Below, one piece after another: positions 6,759-15,635 of a stretch of DNA of 64,000 nucleotides; the stretch's first letter is position 1, and the number at the start of each line of letters is the position of its first letter. A program made the translations under genes and the position numbers. The notes beneath the pieces are model-generated. The model saw only the letters and a list, made by a program, of their open reading frames with translations, was not told the origin of the DNA and made no database searches. The DNA lies in contig NZ_LR134338.1 of assembly GCF_900637055.1 (NCBI RefSeq), positions 2,986,001-3,050,000 on the forward strand, in the 5' to 3' direction. The stretch is from Brevibacillus brevis. GTDB lineage: Bacteria; Bacillota; Bacilli; Brevibacillales; Brevibacillaceae.

Positions 6759-8135
6759 TTATTCAGAAAACAGCTTGTGTAAAACCTCTTTTTGTTTAGG
6801 CTTAATGTTGATTTCTGACCGAATTTCTTTCACTTTTTCTTCTGCTTCTTGCAGCGTACTGCTTAATCCAAGAGAAAGATGTGTACCTGCTGCTACAACA
6901 CCTGTTCTGCCGCGTCCTCCATTACAGTGGAAGGCTACCTTCTTGCCATTTTTGTAAGCTTTCACTACTTCATCAATCGCTTGCTTAAAAAGAGTACCTT
7001 GATCCGAATTGCCTTCATCGCCGAGGGCAATCTGAATCCACTGTACATTCGGATCTGAAAACGCTGGTTGCTGAGCTTCTCCACGTAGATCGACAACGAC
7101 GTCTACACCTTCGTTTTGGATCATGGACTCTACATCTGAGGCACTCCCAAGGAAAATTTTATCTTCGACTAATGCCTGATACTGTTTTGGTTCCGACATG
7201 CTCCAATCATGGACGGCAACGCCTTCCAGGAATCTTTCACAGTCAAGTGCGGCCATGCAGCCTGTCCCAGCTGCCGAAATGGCTTGGCGATACCGGTGAT
7301 CTTGCACATCACCACATGCAAACACGCCAGGAATATTGGTTTCAGTTGTACCTGCTGTTACCATGATATAACCTGTCTCGTCTGTTTTGATTTGCCCCTT
7401 AAGGAAAGTTGTATTCGGTCGATGGCCAATCGCTACAAAAATGCCATCCGTATCGATCGTTTCTTCCACACCAGTGTCATTCTGTTTTACTTTCAGCCCC
7501 GTTACCCCTTTTTCATTAGAGATAACCTCAATGGGAGTAGCGTTTAAACTCCATGTAATCTTCGGGTTATTCCTAGCCCGATCTTGCATGATTTTTGATG
7601 CTCGCAGTTCATTTCTGCGATGAACCACTCTTACTTCCGTAGCGAATTTGGTTAAGAAATTCGCCTCTTCCATTGCAGAGTCTCCACCTCCGACGATAAT
7701 AACATTCTTCCCTCTGAAGAAAAAGCCATCACAAGTGGCACACGTGCTTACTCCACGGCCTATGTTTTCCTTCTCACCAGGAATACCGAGCAGTTTTGCG
7801 GAAGCACCTGTAGAAACGACGAGAGACTCGGCCTGGATTTGGACTGATTCATCAACGGTTAGCGTGAAAGGACGTCTTGATAAATCGACATTGGTTACCC
7901 ACCCCGTCTGAAATGTTGCTCCAAAGCGTTCTGCTTGCTTACGCATGTTTTGCATGAGCTCTGGCCCCATGATTCCATCAGGGAACCCCGGGAAGTTCTC
8001 CACTTCGGTTGTGAGAGTCAATTGACCTCCCGGTTCATTCCCCTCGATCACAAGTGGATTCATATTCGCACGTGCAAGATAAATGGCAGCAGTTAGACCA
8101 GCAGGTCCTGTTCCGAGGACAACAACTTTATGCAT
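6759..8135 (-). CDS. Thioredoxin reductase fused to a Cys-based phosphatase domain
   Basis: The start at 8135 follows AGGAGGGG; the open frame extends upstream but without a ribosome site. Residues 1-310 are a complete TrxB-type reductase: FAD motif GTGPAG at 8-13, redox site CATC at 132-135, NADPH motif GGGDSA at 149-154. Normal TrxB ends there (~310-320 residues). Residues ~315-458 form a dual-specificity phosphatase-like domain with the P-loop HCNGGRGR (Cys404, Arg410). TrxB would supply electrons for the thioredoxin-linked ArsC nearby; the phosphatase domain may itself reduce arsenate or act on a phospho-compound. The domains are seen; the joint function is inferred. Confidence 0.85.
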   Translation of the reverse strand: MHKVVVLGTGPAGLTAAIYLARANMNPLVIEGNEPGGQLTLTTEVENFPGFPDGIMGPELMQNMRKQAERFGATFQTGWVTNVDLSRRPFTLTVDESVQIQAESLVVSTGASAKLLGIPGEKENIGRGVSTCATCDGFFFRGKNVIIVGGGDSAMEEANFLTKFATEVRVVHRRNELRASKIMQDRARNNPKITWSLNATPIEVISNEKGVTGLKVKQNDTGVEETIDTDGIFVAIGHRPNTTFLKGQIKTDETGYIMVTAGTTETNIPGVFACGDVQDHRYRQAISAAGTGCMAALDCERFLEGVAVHDWSMSEPKQYQALVEDKIFLGSASDVESMIQNEGVDVVVDLRGEAQQPAFSDPNVQWIQIALGDEGNSDQGTLFKQAIDEVVKAYKNGKKVAFHCNGGRGRTGVVAAGTHLSLGLSSTLQEAEEKVKEIRSEINIKPKQKEVLHKLFSE

Positions 8136-8159
8136 GATTTCCCCTCCTGATTGGTTTAG

Positions 8160-8187
8160 TAAAATACCCCTCAAAAGCGAGGGGTAT
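8160..8187 (-). terminator. Hairpin between arsI and the trxB fusion
   Basis: On the minus strand a 9-bp stem (8164-8172 with 8179-8187) is followed by TTTTAC. It would end or reduce transcription between arsI and the trxB fusion. Confidence 0.65.
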
Positions 8188-8196
8188 GAATGGTAA

Positions 8197-8661
8197 TTAC
8201 TTTTTCCACGAACCAAATTCAATGGAGACAGGACCAGATGGAGGCGTGCAGCATAAAGAAATATCGCGCTGTTCCCCGGCAGATTCAAATTCAGAGTCAG
8301 CTTTTGTATAGAAGATCTCCCACGCATTGCCATCTGGATCATATACCCAGACTTTATCTTGGACTGCATAACAGCACGTGGTACCCATCTCGTCAATTGT
8401 CAATAAATCAGCCTCGCGCAGACGTTCTCCCATTGCAAGGACATCCTCCGTGTTATCCACTTGAAAACCAAGATGGTTTAGCACGCCCTTTTTTTCAAAA
8501 GGTCGCACATTTAAGGAGAAATGTAAAGCCGGAGAATCCAACTCAAATTTGGCATAGTTGTCTTTTACTTTTGTCGGTTCAGCGTTGAAAAAAAGACGAT
8601 AGAATTTCAGAGAGGCTTCCAAATCGCTGCAATTCACTGCCACATGCATCCGTTTGATCAT
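8197..8661 (-). CDS. arsI: ArsI C-As lyase (organoarsenical demethylase)
   Basis: The 154-residue protein is a vicinal-oxygen-chelate (glyoxalase-fold) dioxygenase. Metal ligands can be placed at His6, His63 and Glu115, and the arsenic-binding vicinal pair is at Cys96-97 (TTCCYA), as in characterised ArsI. The enzyme uses Fe(II) and O2 to cleave the C-As bond of trivalent methyl- and aryl-arsenicals, releasing As(III). An extra CC pair at 137-138 near the C-terminus may help to bind substrate. It lies 14 bases after arsC in the arsR-arsB-arsC-arsI operon, so the As(III) formed can be exported by ArsB. Confidence 0.92.
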   Translation of the reverse strand: MIKRMHVAVNCSDLEASLKFYRLFFNAEPTKVKDNYAKFELDSPALHFSLNVRPFEKKGVLNHLGFQVDNTEDVLAMGERLREADLLTIDEMGTTCCYAVQDKVWVYDPDGNAWEIFYTKADSEFESAGEQRDISLCCTPPSGPVSIEFGSWKK

Positions 8662-8675
8662 ATTTATCCCCCGAA

Positions 8676-9101
8676 TTATTTACCTTCTTTTAGAAACTGC
8701 TCCATTCGCTTTTTGATGGCGTCACGGACCGTCCGGAAGCTATTCATAATTTCTTCTTCGGAGCCGGTTGCTTTCGCCGGATCATCAAAGCCCCAATGCC
8801 ACTTAACCACGTTCTTGTTAGGGATCACTGGGCAATGCTCATCAGCGTGACCGCACAAGGTAATCACATAATCCGCGCGTCCCAAAATTTCAGGGTCGAT
8901 CACATCTGAAGTGTGGCTGCTGATGTCCACACCAGCCTCTTTCATTACCTGAACAGCTCTTGGGTTCAGACCATGCGCTTCCAGACCAGCGCTTTTTACT
9001 TCGTAACGCTCTCCCCCCAACGCTTTTAAAAAGCCATCGGCCATCTGGCTGCGGCAAGAGTTCCCGGTGCAAAGGAAATAAATGAGTGGTTTTTTCTCCA
9101 T
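8676..9101 (-). CDS. arsC: Arsenate reductase ArsC, thioredoxin-coupled
   Basis: This 141-residue protein has the low-molecular-weight phosphatase fold and reduces As(V) to As(III) in the cytoplasm. The P-loop is CTGNSCR with the nucleophile Cys11; the redox pair follows at Cys83 and Cys90 (LCGHADEHC), the triad of the Staphylococcus pI258/B. subtilis type that draws electrons from thioredoxin. That fits the thioredoxin reductase fusion further downstream. The gene lies between arsB and arsI in one direction, with short gaps. Confidence 0.95.
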   Translation of the reverse strand: MEKKPLIYFLCTGNSCRSQMADGFLKALGGERYEVKSAGLEAHGLNPRAVQVMKEAGVDISSHTSDVIDPEILGRADYVITLCGHADEHCPVIPNKNVVKWHWGFDDPAKATGSEEEIMNSFRTVRDAIKKRMEQFLKEGK

Positions 9102-9138
9102 GTGATTCAGTCTCCTTTATTGTGAATAGTAGTAGATG

Positions 9139-10437
9139 TTAAGCGATGATTTGAAGCCACAGATATAGGCCAATAAGCGTGATAAACAATGTTGGAATGG
9201 TCAGGATAATTCCTGTTTTGAAGTATTGTCCCCATGTAATCGTCACGTTTTTACGGGACAACACATGCAACCAAAGCAATGTCGCGAGTGAACCGATGGG
9301 GGTAATTTTAGGCCCTAAATCACTTCCGATTACGTTAGCATAGATTAACGCCTCTCGAATAATACCAGAAGTATTTGTTCCTTGGATGGCCAAAGCGTCA
9401 ATCATTACGGTTGGCATGTTGTTCATGATCGAGGAAAGGATTGCAGACAGGAACCCCATACCTACTGTTGCAATAAACAACCCCTGGTCCGCAAAAGCTT
9501 GAATCAATTGTCCAAGCATGTCAGTCAATCCAACATTACGCAGGCCGTATACAACCACATACATCCCGATGGAGAAGACTACTACTGCCCATGGTGCATC
9601 TTTGATGATTTTCCTAGCCTCAATACCTTTACTGCTCCGTGCAGCCACGATAAAGATGATGGCTGCAATCCCTGCTGTAACAGATACCGGGATGGACACG
9701 ACTTCATTCATCAAGTATCCAACCAGAAGAATCCCCAAAATGATCCACGAGAGACGGAATAGACGAACATCTTTTATCGCTTCATGAGGTTGTTTTAGCG
9801 CACCTAAATCATATTGTTTGGGAATATCGTTTTTGAAATAAAGAAACAATACAAGTAAGCTTGCTCCCAGCGCAAAAAAGTTGGGTACAATCATACGGGT
9901 AGCATACTCAACAAAACCGATATGAAAAAAGTCCGCGGAGACAATGTTGACAAGATTGCTAACGATCAATGGCAACGAAGTAGTGTCCGCAATAAATCCA
10001 CTCGCCATAATGAATGGCAGAATCATTTTATCCGGGAACTTCAGTGCTCTGACTTGTGCAAGAACAATTGGTGTCAATATGAGTGCCGCGCCATCATTTG
10101 CAAAAAAAGCTGCAACAGCTGCTCCCAATAGAACGACATAGACGAACATCCGCCGACCATTTCCTCTGGCCAACCGAGCCATATGCAAGGCAGACCATTC
10201 AAAAAAACCGATTTCGTCTAAGATCAGCGATATCAAAATAATGGCGACAAACGCCAGCGTTGCATTCCAAACGATCCCCGTTACCGTCACAACGTCGGCA
10301 AAACTGACAACACCAAAAACTAATGCTAGGATAGCACCACCTGTTGCTGACCAGCCAATGTTAAGTCCTTTCGGTTGCCAAATGACAAAGGTCAATGTCA
10401 CAGCAAAGATCAGAAAGGCGATCCAAACAGAAAACAT
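9139..10437 (-). CDS. arsB: ArsB arsenite efflux permease
   Basis: The 432-residue polytopic membrane protein belongs to the ArsB/NhaD ion transporter superfamily and has about twelve hydrophobic segments. It exports As(III) and Sb(III), driven by the proton motive force. The length is that of ordinary ArsB, and no arsA ATPase gene is seen in the window. It follows arsR by 16 bases and precedes arsC, as in many Bacillota ars operons. Confidence 0.93.
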   Translation of the reverse strand: MFSVWIAFLIFAVTLTFVIWQPKGLNIGWSATGGAILALVFGVVSFADVVTVTGIVWNATLAFVAIILISLILDEIGFFEWSALHMARLARGNGRRMFVYVVLLGAAVAAFFANDGAALILTPIVLAQVRALKFPDKMILPFIMASGFIADTTSLPLIVSNLVNIVSADFFHIGFVEYATRMIVPNFFALGASLLVLFLYFKNDIPKQYDLGALKQPHEAIKDVRLFRLSWIILGILLVGYLMNEVVSIPVSVTAGIAAIIFIVAARSSKGIEARKIIKDAPWAVVVFSIGMYVVVYGLRNVGLTDMLGQLIQAFADQGLFIATVGMGFLSAILSSIMNNMPTVMIDALAIQGTNTSGIIREALIYANVIGSDLGPKITPIGSLATLLWLHVLSRKNVTITWGQYFKTGIILTIPTLFITLIGLYLWLQIIA

Positions 10438-10453
10438 GCTCTCTCTCCTTTCG

Positions 10454-10777
10454 CTATTCGCAAGTTACGAGGAGGCCTTGTGCCGCCAAGTTCTCGAACT
10501 CTTCTGAGTAATCGGGGAGATTCCCTAAAGCGAAGCGAAGCTGTTCTAAACGCTCTTGATTCAGAGTGTAGATGACCCACTGTCCTCTTCTGGATTCAAT
10601 AACTAAATCTGCACTTTTTAACTTACTCATGTGCTTAGACACGGCAGGCTGAGAAATGCCAAAAATGGGAACTAACTCACAAACACAGCAACTTCGATGG
10701 TTTAATAAACTAATTATTTTTAACCGGGTAGGGTCCGCAAGTGCTTTTAGTGCGTTGACCATTTGCTTTGTGTCCAT
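10454..10777 (-). CDS. arsR: ArsR repressor of the arsBCI operon
   Basis: The 107-residue winged-helix repressor carries the arsenic motif as CCVCEL (Cys30, 31 and 33) at the start of the recognition region, the position of the As(III) site in E. coli-type ArsR. The first cysteine is an addition to the usual CVC. The start at 10777 follows GGAGAGGAGG. It heads the operon with arsB, arsC and arsI, and its promoter holds a perfect palindrome between -35 and -10, so it should be autoregulated and released by As(III) or Sb(III). Confidence 0.93.
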   Translation of the reverse strand: MDTKQMVNALKALADPTRLKIISLLNHRSCCVCELVPIFGISQPAVSKHMSKLKSADLVIESRRGQWVIYTLNQERLEQLRFALGNLPDYSEEFENLAAQGLLVTCE

Positions 10778-10818
10778 GTCTATTTTCTACCTCCTCTCCA
10801 TTCATCAACAATAACCTT

Positions 10819-10847
10819 ATACTATTATAACCATATGGTTATTTCAA
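10819..10847 (-). promoter_or_regulatory. arsRBCI promoter and operator
   Basis: On the minus strand TTGAAA (10847-10842), a 17-base spacer and TAGTAT (10824-10819) form a promoter. The perfect palindrome ATAACCATATGGTTAT (10827-10842) fills the spacer, so a bound repressor would block RNA polymerase. Confidence 0.8.
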
Positions 10848-11007
10848 TATGTAGATTGTAAAGATTTTAGTCCCTTCTTCTTTATATTCAACGTTACAGC
10901 TTCTTCATAATTTGCAATAAATCTGAGAAGTTCGCAATAGTAATACGAATGTATGTCAGGAAGGTTCCTCGACCTTAATCAATTGATTTAATAAAGCTGT
11001 TGTGTTG

Positions 11008-12624
11008 TTAATCCCTTTTTAATGAGTTGGAATAATTCGGCTTACTTATTTTGTAGTAGCGTAGTTGCTGTTTGGCATGTTGTATCTTTTCTCTCCTTTT
11101 AGGATCTCTTCTGCTCTTTACAGTTTGAAAAGGGCATATTTGCTCACTGATAATATTTATTTTGTCAGGAATTGCTTCAGAATGAATCTCATATACCTTT
11201 TGTTCACCGAACGGAAGAACGAGAAAAAACGGTGACAGGTATTCGTATGAAAACGGTGGCAACTGTAACATAATGAATTTAGTCATAAGCTTTTTAGCTA
11301 TAGATAACCACGTCCAAAAAAGGGAGATGGAAACATGAGCAATGCTCCGCCCCAGTACCCACTTTAACGAAGCTCTACTTTCATTGCTAATATCTTCTAC
11401 TTGTGATTTCCATAAATCCACTACATCCTCAAAAAACTCTGAGTACAAGGTAAACGGAAATTGAACAAATCGATGATCAACCGTTTTAGGGCGTTTGTAT
11501 CTAGCCGTGACATGTCTTGGCGATTGGAAGCCTTGGACAAATGATCTCCAATGTACATAAGCAAACGCATAAGGACATTTAGGGGCTGCATTGTCACCAA
11601 GAAAATAACGTTCTATGCAAGTTTTGTGTTTCATTAGTACGGTTTTACGGAGATTTCTTGCGATAGAAGAAATTAGCTGATTATACGAAAGGAATAAGTC
11701 CTCTTGTTGTACACGCAATCGACTTTTTCCCAATGAATACTCACCGATATGGGGATAACTTTTCTTGGAATATGTCATATTTTCATATTTCTCTTGATCC
11801 CCTTTAATCATACTAATTTTTGGGGTAGTTATCTGAGATATATACCGTTTTGGTGTCTTGCTGTTTTCATTAGTAAGAAAACTTAATACTCCATCAAACA
11901 GAGTTGGAGATTGATGTAATCCCTTTTCTGTAAACAAATAGATAGATTCCATCTTCTTACTGTTGTAATTAACTTCGGATAACCAAGTTTTTACCTTGTT
12001 ACAGCGAATAGCATCATCTGTCCCCCATTCCTTATAAAAAAAACGAGCAGCGCTTTCTTGTAGATAAAAATGGCCACATTTGCACACATAAGGGGATAGA
12101 AATCCATCATCAGTCATTTCGTATGTATAGATTTGACTACAATTCGGGCATGCGAAATGTAGAGGAGATAAGTGAAAGGGGCAGTAGTGTAGGAACCTCC
12201 ATTGATGGAATATGCTATGGTAGCCTGTTTTAAGACATGCTTCACAAATGGCGAGATCTTCGCGGAGAAAAAATGTAGTGCGATGCCTTTCTAATAACGG
12301 TGATAAGAGTTGGTTTATTATTTTTTGATGGAAAGAAACCATATCAAAGCCTAGCACATCTTGAACTGTATGTGAATCAAAGCCTGATAAAGTTATCAGA
12401 TTTCGATGGCAACTCCCAATTCCTGCCTTCAGACTTTTTACCCGGTCCGTTCCGAGTATTTTCAATACTTCTCTGGCTGTTAATGTATTGGCGAATTTGA
12501 ACTTTTCAAGAATAGACCAGGATGATTCATACGGCCGTATCCAATTTTTTCTCCATGTGTAGGGATTCATTAGCTTTTGATGGACCTCACTTTCTGATGA
12601 AATTGATATGTCATAAGGATTCAT
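11008..12624 (-). CDS. tnsD: TniQ/TnsD-family target-selection protein
   Basis: The 538-residue protein has an N-terminal TniQ region with a zinc-binding pattern of Cys/His clusters at about 130-190 (CEAC, CPFH, CPNC, CKCG). It also has a long C-terminal region, as in TnsD rather than the short TniQ of CRISPR-linked elements. TnsD proteins bind a fixed chromosomal site and recruit TnsC. ATG 12624 overlaps the end of tnsC, so the genes are coupled. It is the last transposition gene before the arsenic cargo. The target site is not known. Confidence 0.85.
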   Translation of the reverse strand: MNPYDISISSESEVHQKLMNPYTWRKNWIRPYESSWSILEKFKFANTLTAREVLKILGTDRVKSLKAGIGSCHRNLITLSGFDSHTVQDVLGFDMVSFHQKIINQLLSPLLERHRTTFFLREDLAICEACLKTGYHSIFHQWRFLHYCPFHLSPLHFACPNCSQIYTYEMTDDGFLSPYVCKCGHFYLQESAARFFYKEWGTDDAIRCNKVKTWLSEVNYNSKKMESIYLFTEKGLHQSPTLFDGVLSFLTNENSKTPKRYISQITTPKISMIKGDQEKYENMTYSKKSYPHIGEYSLGKSRLRVQQEDLFLSYNQLISSIARNLRKTVLMKHKTCIERYFLGDNAAPKCPYAFAYVHWRSFVQGFQSPRHVTARYKRPKTVDHRFVQFPFTLYSEFFEDVVDLWKSQVEDISNESRASLKWVLGRSIAHVSISLFWTWLSIAKKLMTKFIMLQLPPFSYEYLSPFFLVLPFGEQKVYEIHSEAIPDKINIISEQICPFQTVKSRRDPKRREKIQHAKQQLRYYKISKPNYSNSLKRD

Positions 12625-13639
12625 CAAATTCTACTGCCGGAATGCGAAGCTCAGCATGAATATAACCACTGGCGTATATCGCTTCTTCCCACAATGCCTT
12701 CGTTACCCAACCAATATTCCGACCGTTTGCTCCGAACTCTAAGAGAGCGTATTCAATCGTGGTTATTAAATATTGCATAGGGATCTCAAAGGTTCCTCGG
12801 ATTTTAGCTTGCTGGCGCAAAGAAGAGAAAACATCAAATAGTTCCTCGGAACAATCTTGAAGCCGATTTCCCACTGCATAGGCTTCTGGGAAGAAATACC
12901 GCGTGTATGACCATCCTGATCCTTTTGGAAACTCTGCAAGCTGATCAAAACCACTAAGACAAATGCTTAAATCATCTTTGGTTTTAATTCCTGTAAAACG
13001 ATGCTCATGTACCATGAAACGACCAATAATCTGGTGTCTTTTGGTTTCCATGAACAGAGTCCTACGGTGTAACAATTCTTCTTGTCCCACTAATATCACA
13101 GTCATTGCAATTCGATTCTGGTCAAGTTCATTGTAAATATCCATTAGCCAACCATAGTTGAGTTCATGCAAACATTGCGCTTCATCAATAAACATGACAA
13201 TCCTCTTATGTCTGGATGTGTCCCCTTTTTCTGCTAGGAATTTGGCTAAACGATCCCTTTTGATACTGGGTTTTCCGGAAAATGGGACTCCATGACCAAC
13301 ATCTTTTAACAGTGTTTCAAAGAAAACACCTTCATTGGCAAGCTTCGTATGTAAAGTGCGAATGTGGAATACGGGTAAATCATTCCCAAATTCGTTTGGC
13401 AAAATTCGTAATAGATATTCAATCGCACGTGTTTTTCCTAAGCGTGGTCGACCGTAAATAATCCCTCCTGGTGAACGGTATTTGATCCATTTTGAAATAG
13501 CTTGAAACATTCGTAAAACTTCATTTGTTGGGATAATGTAGGACTGTTCTTCAATTGGATGCGTTCCAGTAGGCACATGAGGTCGAGGCTGCTCTAGGAG
13601 GTTCTCAAAGGATATCTGTTCGTAATGATCTTTGGACAC
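12611..13639 (-). CDS. tnsC: TnsC/TniB-type AAA+ ATPase
   Basis: The 342-residue protein shows a Walker A motif GRPRLGKT at 63-70 and a Walker B motif MFIDEAQ at about 151-157. TnsC links the target-selection protein to the TnsAB transposase and forms ATP-dependent filaments on DNA. A GTG start at 13639 is preceded by GGGGAG. It lies 13 bases after tnsB and overlaps tniQ/tnsD. Confidence 0.9.
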   Translation of the reverse strand: MSKDHYEQISFENLLEQPRPHVPTGTHPIEEQSYIIPTNEVLRMFQAISKWIKYRSPGGIIYGRPRLGKTRAIEYLLRILPNEFGNDLPVFHIRTLHTKLANEGVFFETLLKDVGHGVPFSGKPSIKRDRLAKFLAEKGDTSRHKRIVMFIDEAQCLHELNYGWLMDIYNELDQNRIAMTVILVGQEELLHRRTLFMETKRHQIIGRFMVHEHRFTGIKTKDDLSICLSGFDQLAEFPKGSGWSYTRYFFPEAYAVGNRLQDCSEELFDVFSSLRQQAKIRGTFEIPMQYLITTIEYALLEFGANGRNIGWVTKALWEEAIYASGYIHAELRIPAVEFDESL

Positions 13640-13652
13640 CGAGTACTCCCCT

Positions 13653-15635
13653 TTATAAATTTATGGTTTTAAACTTTTCACGTAGTTTGGATAGATCTGA
13701 TGTTTGACTACCACCCTTATTGGATTGTTTCGATTGTCTATCATGATTTAAGGGTTTCGCATGTTCTGAAGGTTTCGTTTCAGACATGTCCTTTTTTTGT
13801 TCTGGAACCTGGGACTCCATTTGTTTTATGTATCTTTGATGTGTAGCTAATGAATTACGGACCTTTTTATTGTTGGTCGCTTTTTCTTCATAGTATTTAT
13901 TTAAAGCCTCAATTGGATCAGCGTTATTAGCATAGTGCAAAAGTTTATTTCTCTGTAGCGCGTTAATTTGTTTTCGCATTTGCAATGTGTGAGGAGTAAT
14001 ACCCCATCTACCCGTAGCGGTAATGTACCCCAGTTCTCCTCCATCTTTGAGGAACGCTTTTAAATACCGAATGTCATTTGTGTTGACTAGTAAATAAATT
14101 TCTTCCCCAATCAGATCAAATGTATTAGAAAGTAGTTCATTTCTATATTCAACTCCTTCAAATGTGATGTACGGTCTTTTCCCCTGTTTAATATTTCCAC
14201 GAACAGTTCGAATAGCAGGTACACCAAAAAATTCAACTTCTTTTCTTAGCTCTTCAGGCAACCATCTTGGCTCCATACCTCTATGCACCACCCTTTGTTC
14301 CATGACTTCAAGTGGACTCAGATATCCCAAACTACTGTGTGGCTCATGATTGTAATTTGCGATCAGGACAGCTGTGATCTGTTCAAGCTCTTCCACATCC
14401 ATCTCATATTTAATTGCCATCTTTTCTGGATGAGTTCGACGGGGGTCAGTAGGATGACTCCCAGTTGTATTCACAAAACGATGATAACCGTTTTCTTCTA
14501 GGAGCCCAAAGAATCTCTCCACAAATGGCCGACGCTCCGGCATGTTTACGGGACCAGGATTCATAGCACAACCGACGACGTTAGCTAGTCTGTTTGTAAC
14601 AATCTTTGCCAGATTGGCCTTTCCATTGTCATAGCAGAACTCACTCCAAAGCGCCCATTGTGTTTGAGGAATGGCTTCAAAATGAAAACCGCCTTTTGTA
14701 GGATAGTTCAATCCTGGAATGGTGAGCTTTTTAGGAGATGTTGGAACAATTGCATTGCGGATGCAAGCTAATACGTCACTTGCTGAATACTGTGATTGAA
14801 GACAGATATGGTAACCAATAACGACTCGAGTGGCAACGTCTATAATAACGAGTAGCCATATCCTTTCTAACACATCTACGCACTCGTCCCCAAATTGATT
14901 TAGAAATTTGATAGTGAGAATAAGGTCAATTTGATGGCCGTCAAACTCAACTCGTTGAAAGGGTTTTAGAATATGATCCGCATTTTTATGACCAATGCCA
15001 GTGTGCCGGATATGTCGTGCAGCTTCGTCACCGTATCGATTGGCAGCTTGTTTTGGAAGATTTTGCTCCAGTTTTTTTAAGTACCGATAAAGCGATCGTC
15101 TCCCTAAATCCCTCGTACTAAAGGGATAGTCTTTCATTGATAACCCTAAGGATCTGCAAGCATTTAGAAATGTTAAATGTATATGTTTGGGTTTTTTCAC
15201 AGGATCAGTGGCTCTTCCTTGTTTGGTTGTCAAATATTGATCGTGGATGAGTTCTTTAATGTGGGGATGTTTACTTAAGAAATGGTTGAAGATTCCTGTG
15301 AGTTTTTCTGATTTTGAGGATAGATTGGTTCGAGTGTAAGACTTTAGTTTTTTTTGAGGGATCAAGGCACGGTAGCCCCAAAGCAAACCGTTCGAATCTT
15401 CAGACAAACAACGTTTTACAAAGCCTATAAGACGATTCCTTGAAACCCCTGTCTCCCGCGTTATCTGATCTAAAGTAAAATGAGGAGACATATACATTTC
15501 AATAGCTCGTTTTCGAGACAAAAAAGTTTCCCTGTCTTTAGCAGTTAGGGTATCGAGTAAGACTCCTGGCCATGTGGACATATCCAAGTCTGAAGGGTCA
15601 ATGGATTTCCCCTCAAGTATTTTCCTGTGAGCCAT
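13653..15635 (-). CDS. tnsB: TnsB-type DDE transposase
   Basis: The 660-residue protein begins with helix-turn-helix DNA-binding regions. The retroviral-integrase-type core has Asp232 (EFDGHQ), Asp336 (CYDNGK) and Glu373 (VERFFG) as a plausible DDE triad, and a basic tail follows. TnsB binds the repeats at the transposon ends and performs 3'-end cleavage and joining. Its start overlaps the end of tnsA by 23 bases. Length and neighbours fit Tn7-like rather than Tn5053-like elements, which lack tnsA. Confidence 0.93.
   Translation of the reverse strand: MAHRKILEGKSIDPSDLDMSTWPGVLLDTLTAKDRETFLSRKRAIEMYMSPHFTLDQITRETGVSRNRLIGFVKRCLSEDSNGLLWGYRALIPQKKLKSYTRTNLSSKSEKLTGIFNHFLSKHPHIKELIHDQYLTTKQGRATDPVKKPKHIHLTFLNACRSLGLSMKDYPFSTRDLGRRSLYRYLKKLEQNLPKQAANRYGDEAARHIRHTGIGHKNADHILKPFQRVEFDGHQIDLILTIKFLNQFGDECVDVLERIWLLVIIDVATRVVIGYHICLQSQYSASDVLACIRNAIVPTSPKKLTIPGLNYPTKGGFHFEAIPQTQWALWSEFCYDNGKANLAKIVTNRLANVVGCAMNPGPVNMPERRPFVERFFGLLEENGYHRFVNTTGSHPTDPRRTHPEKMAIKYEMDVEELEQITAVLIANYNHEPHSSLGYLSPLEVMEQRVVHRGMEPRWLPEELRKEVEFFGVPAIRTVRGNIKQGKRPYITFEGVEYRNELLSNTFDLIGEEIYLLVNTNDIRYLKAFLKDGGELGYITATGRWGITPHTLQMRKQINALQRNKLLHYANNADPIEALNKYYEEKATNNKKVRNSLATHQRYIKQMESQVPEQKKDMSETKPSEHAKPLNHDRQSKQSNKGGSQTSDLSKLREKFKTINL

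Noticed and set aside
6759-8396. 545-residue form of the trxB fusion
   Set aside because: The extra N-terminal residues have no family similarity, overlap arsI and lack a ribosome site; AGGAGGGG precedes the start at 8135.
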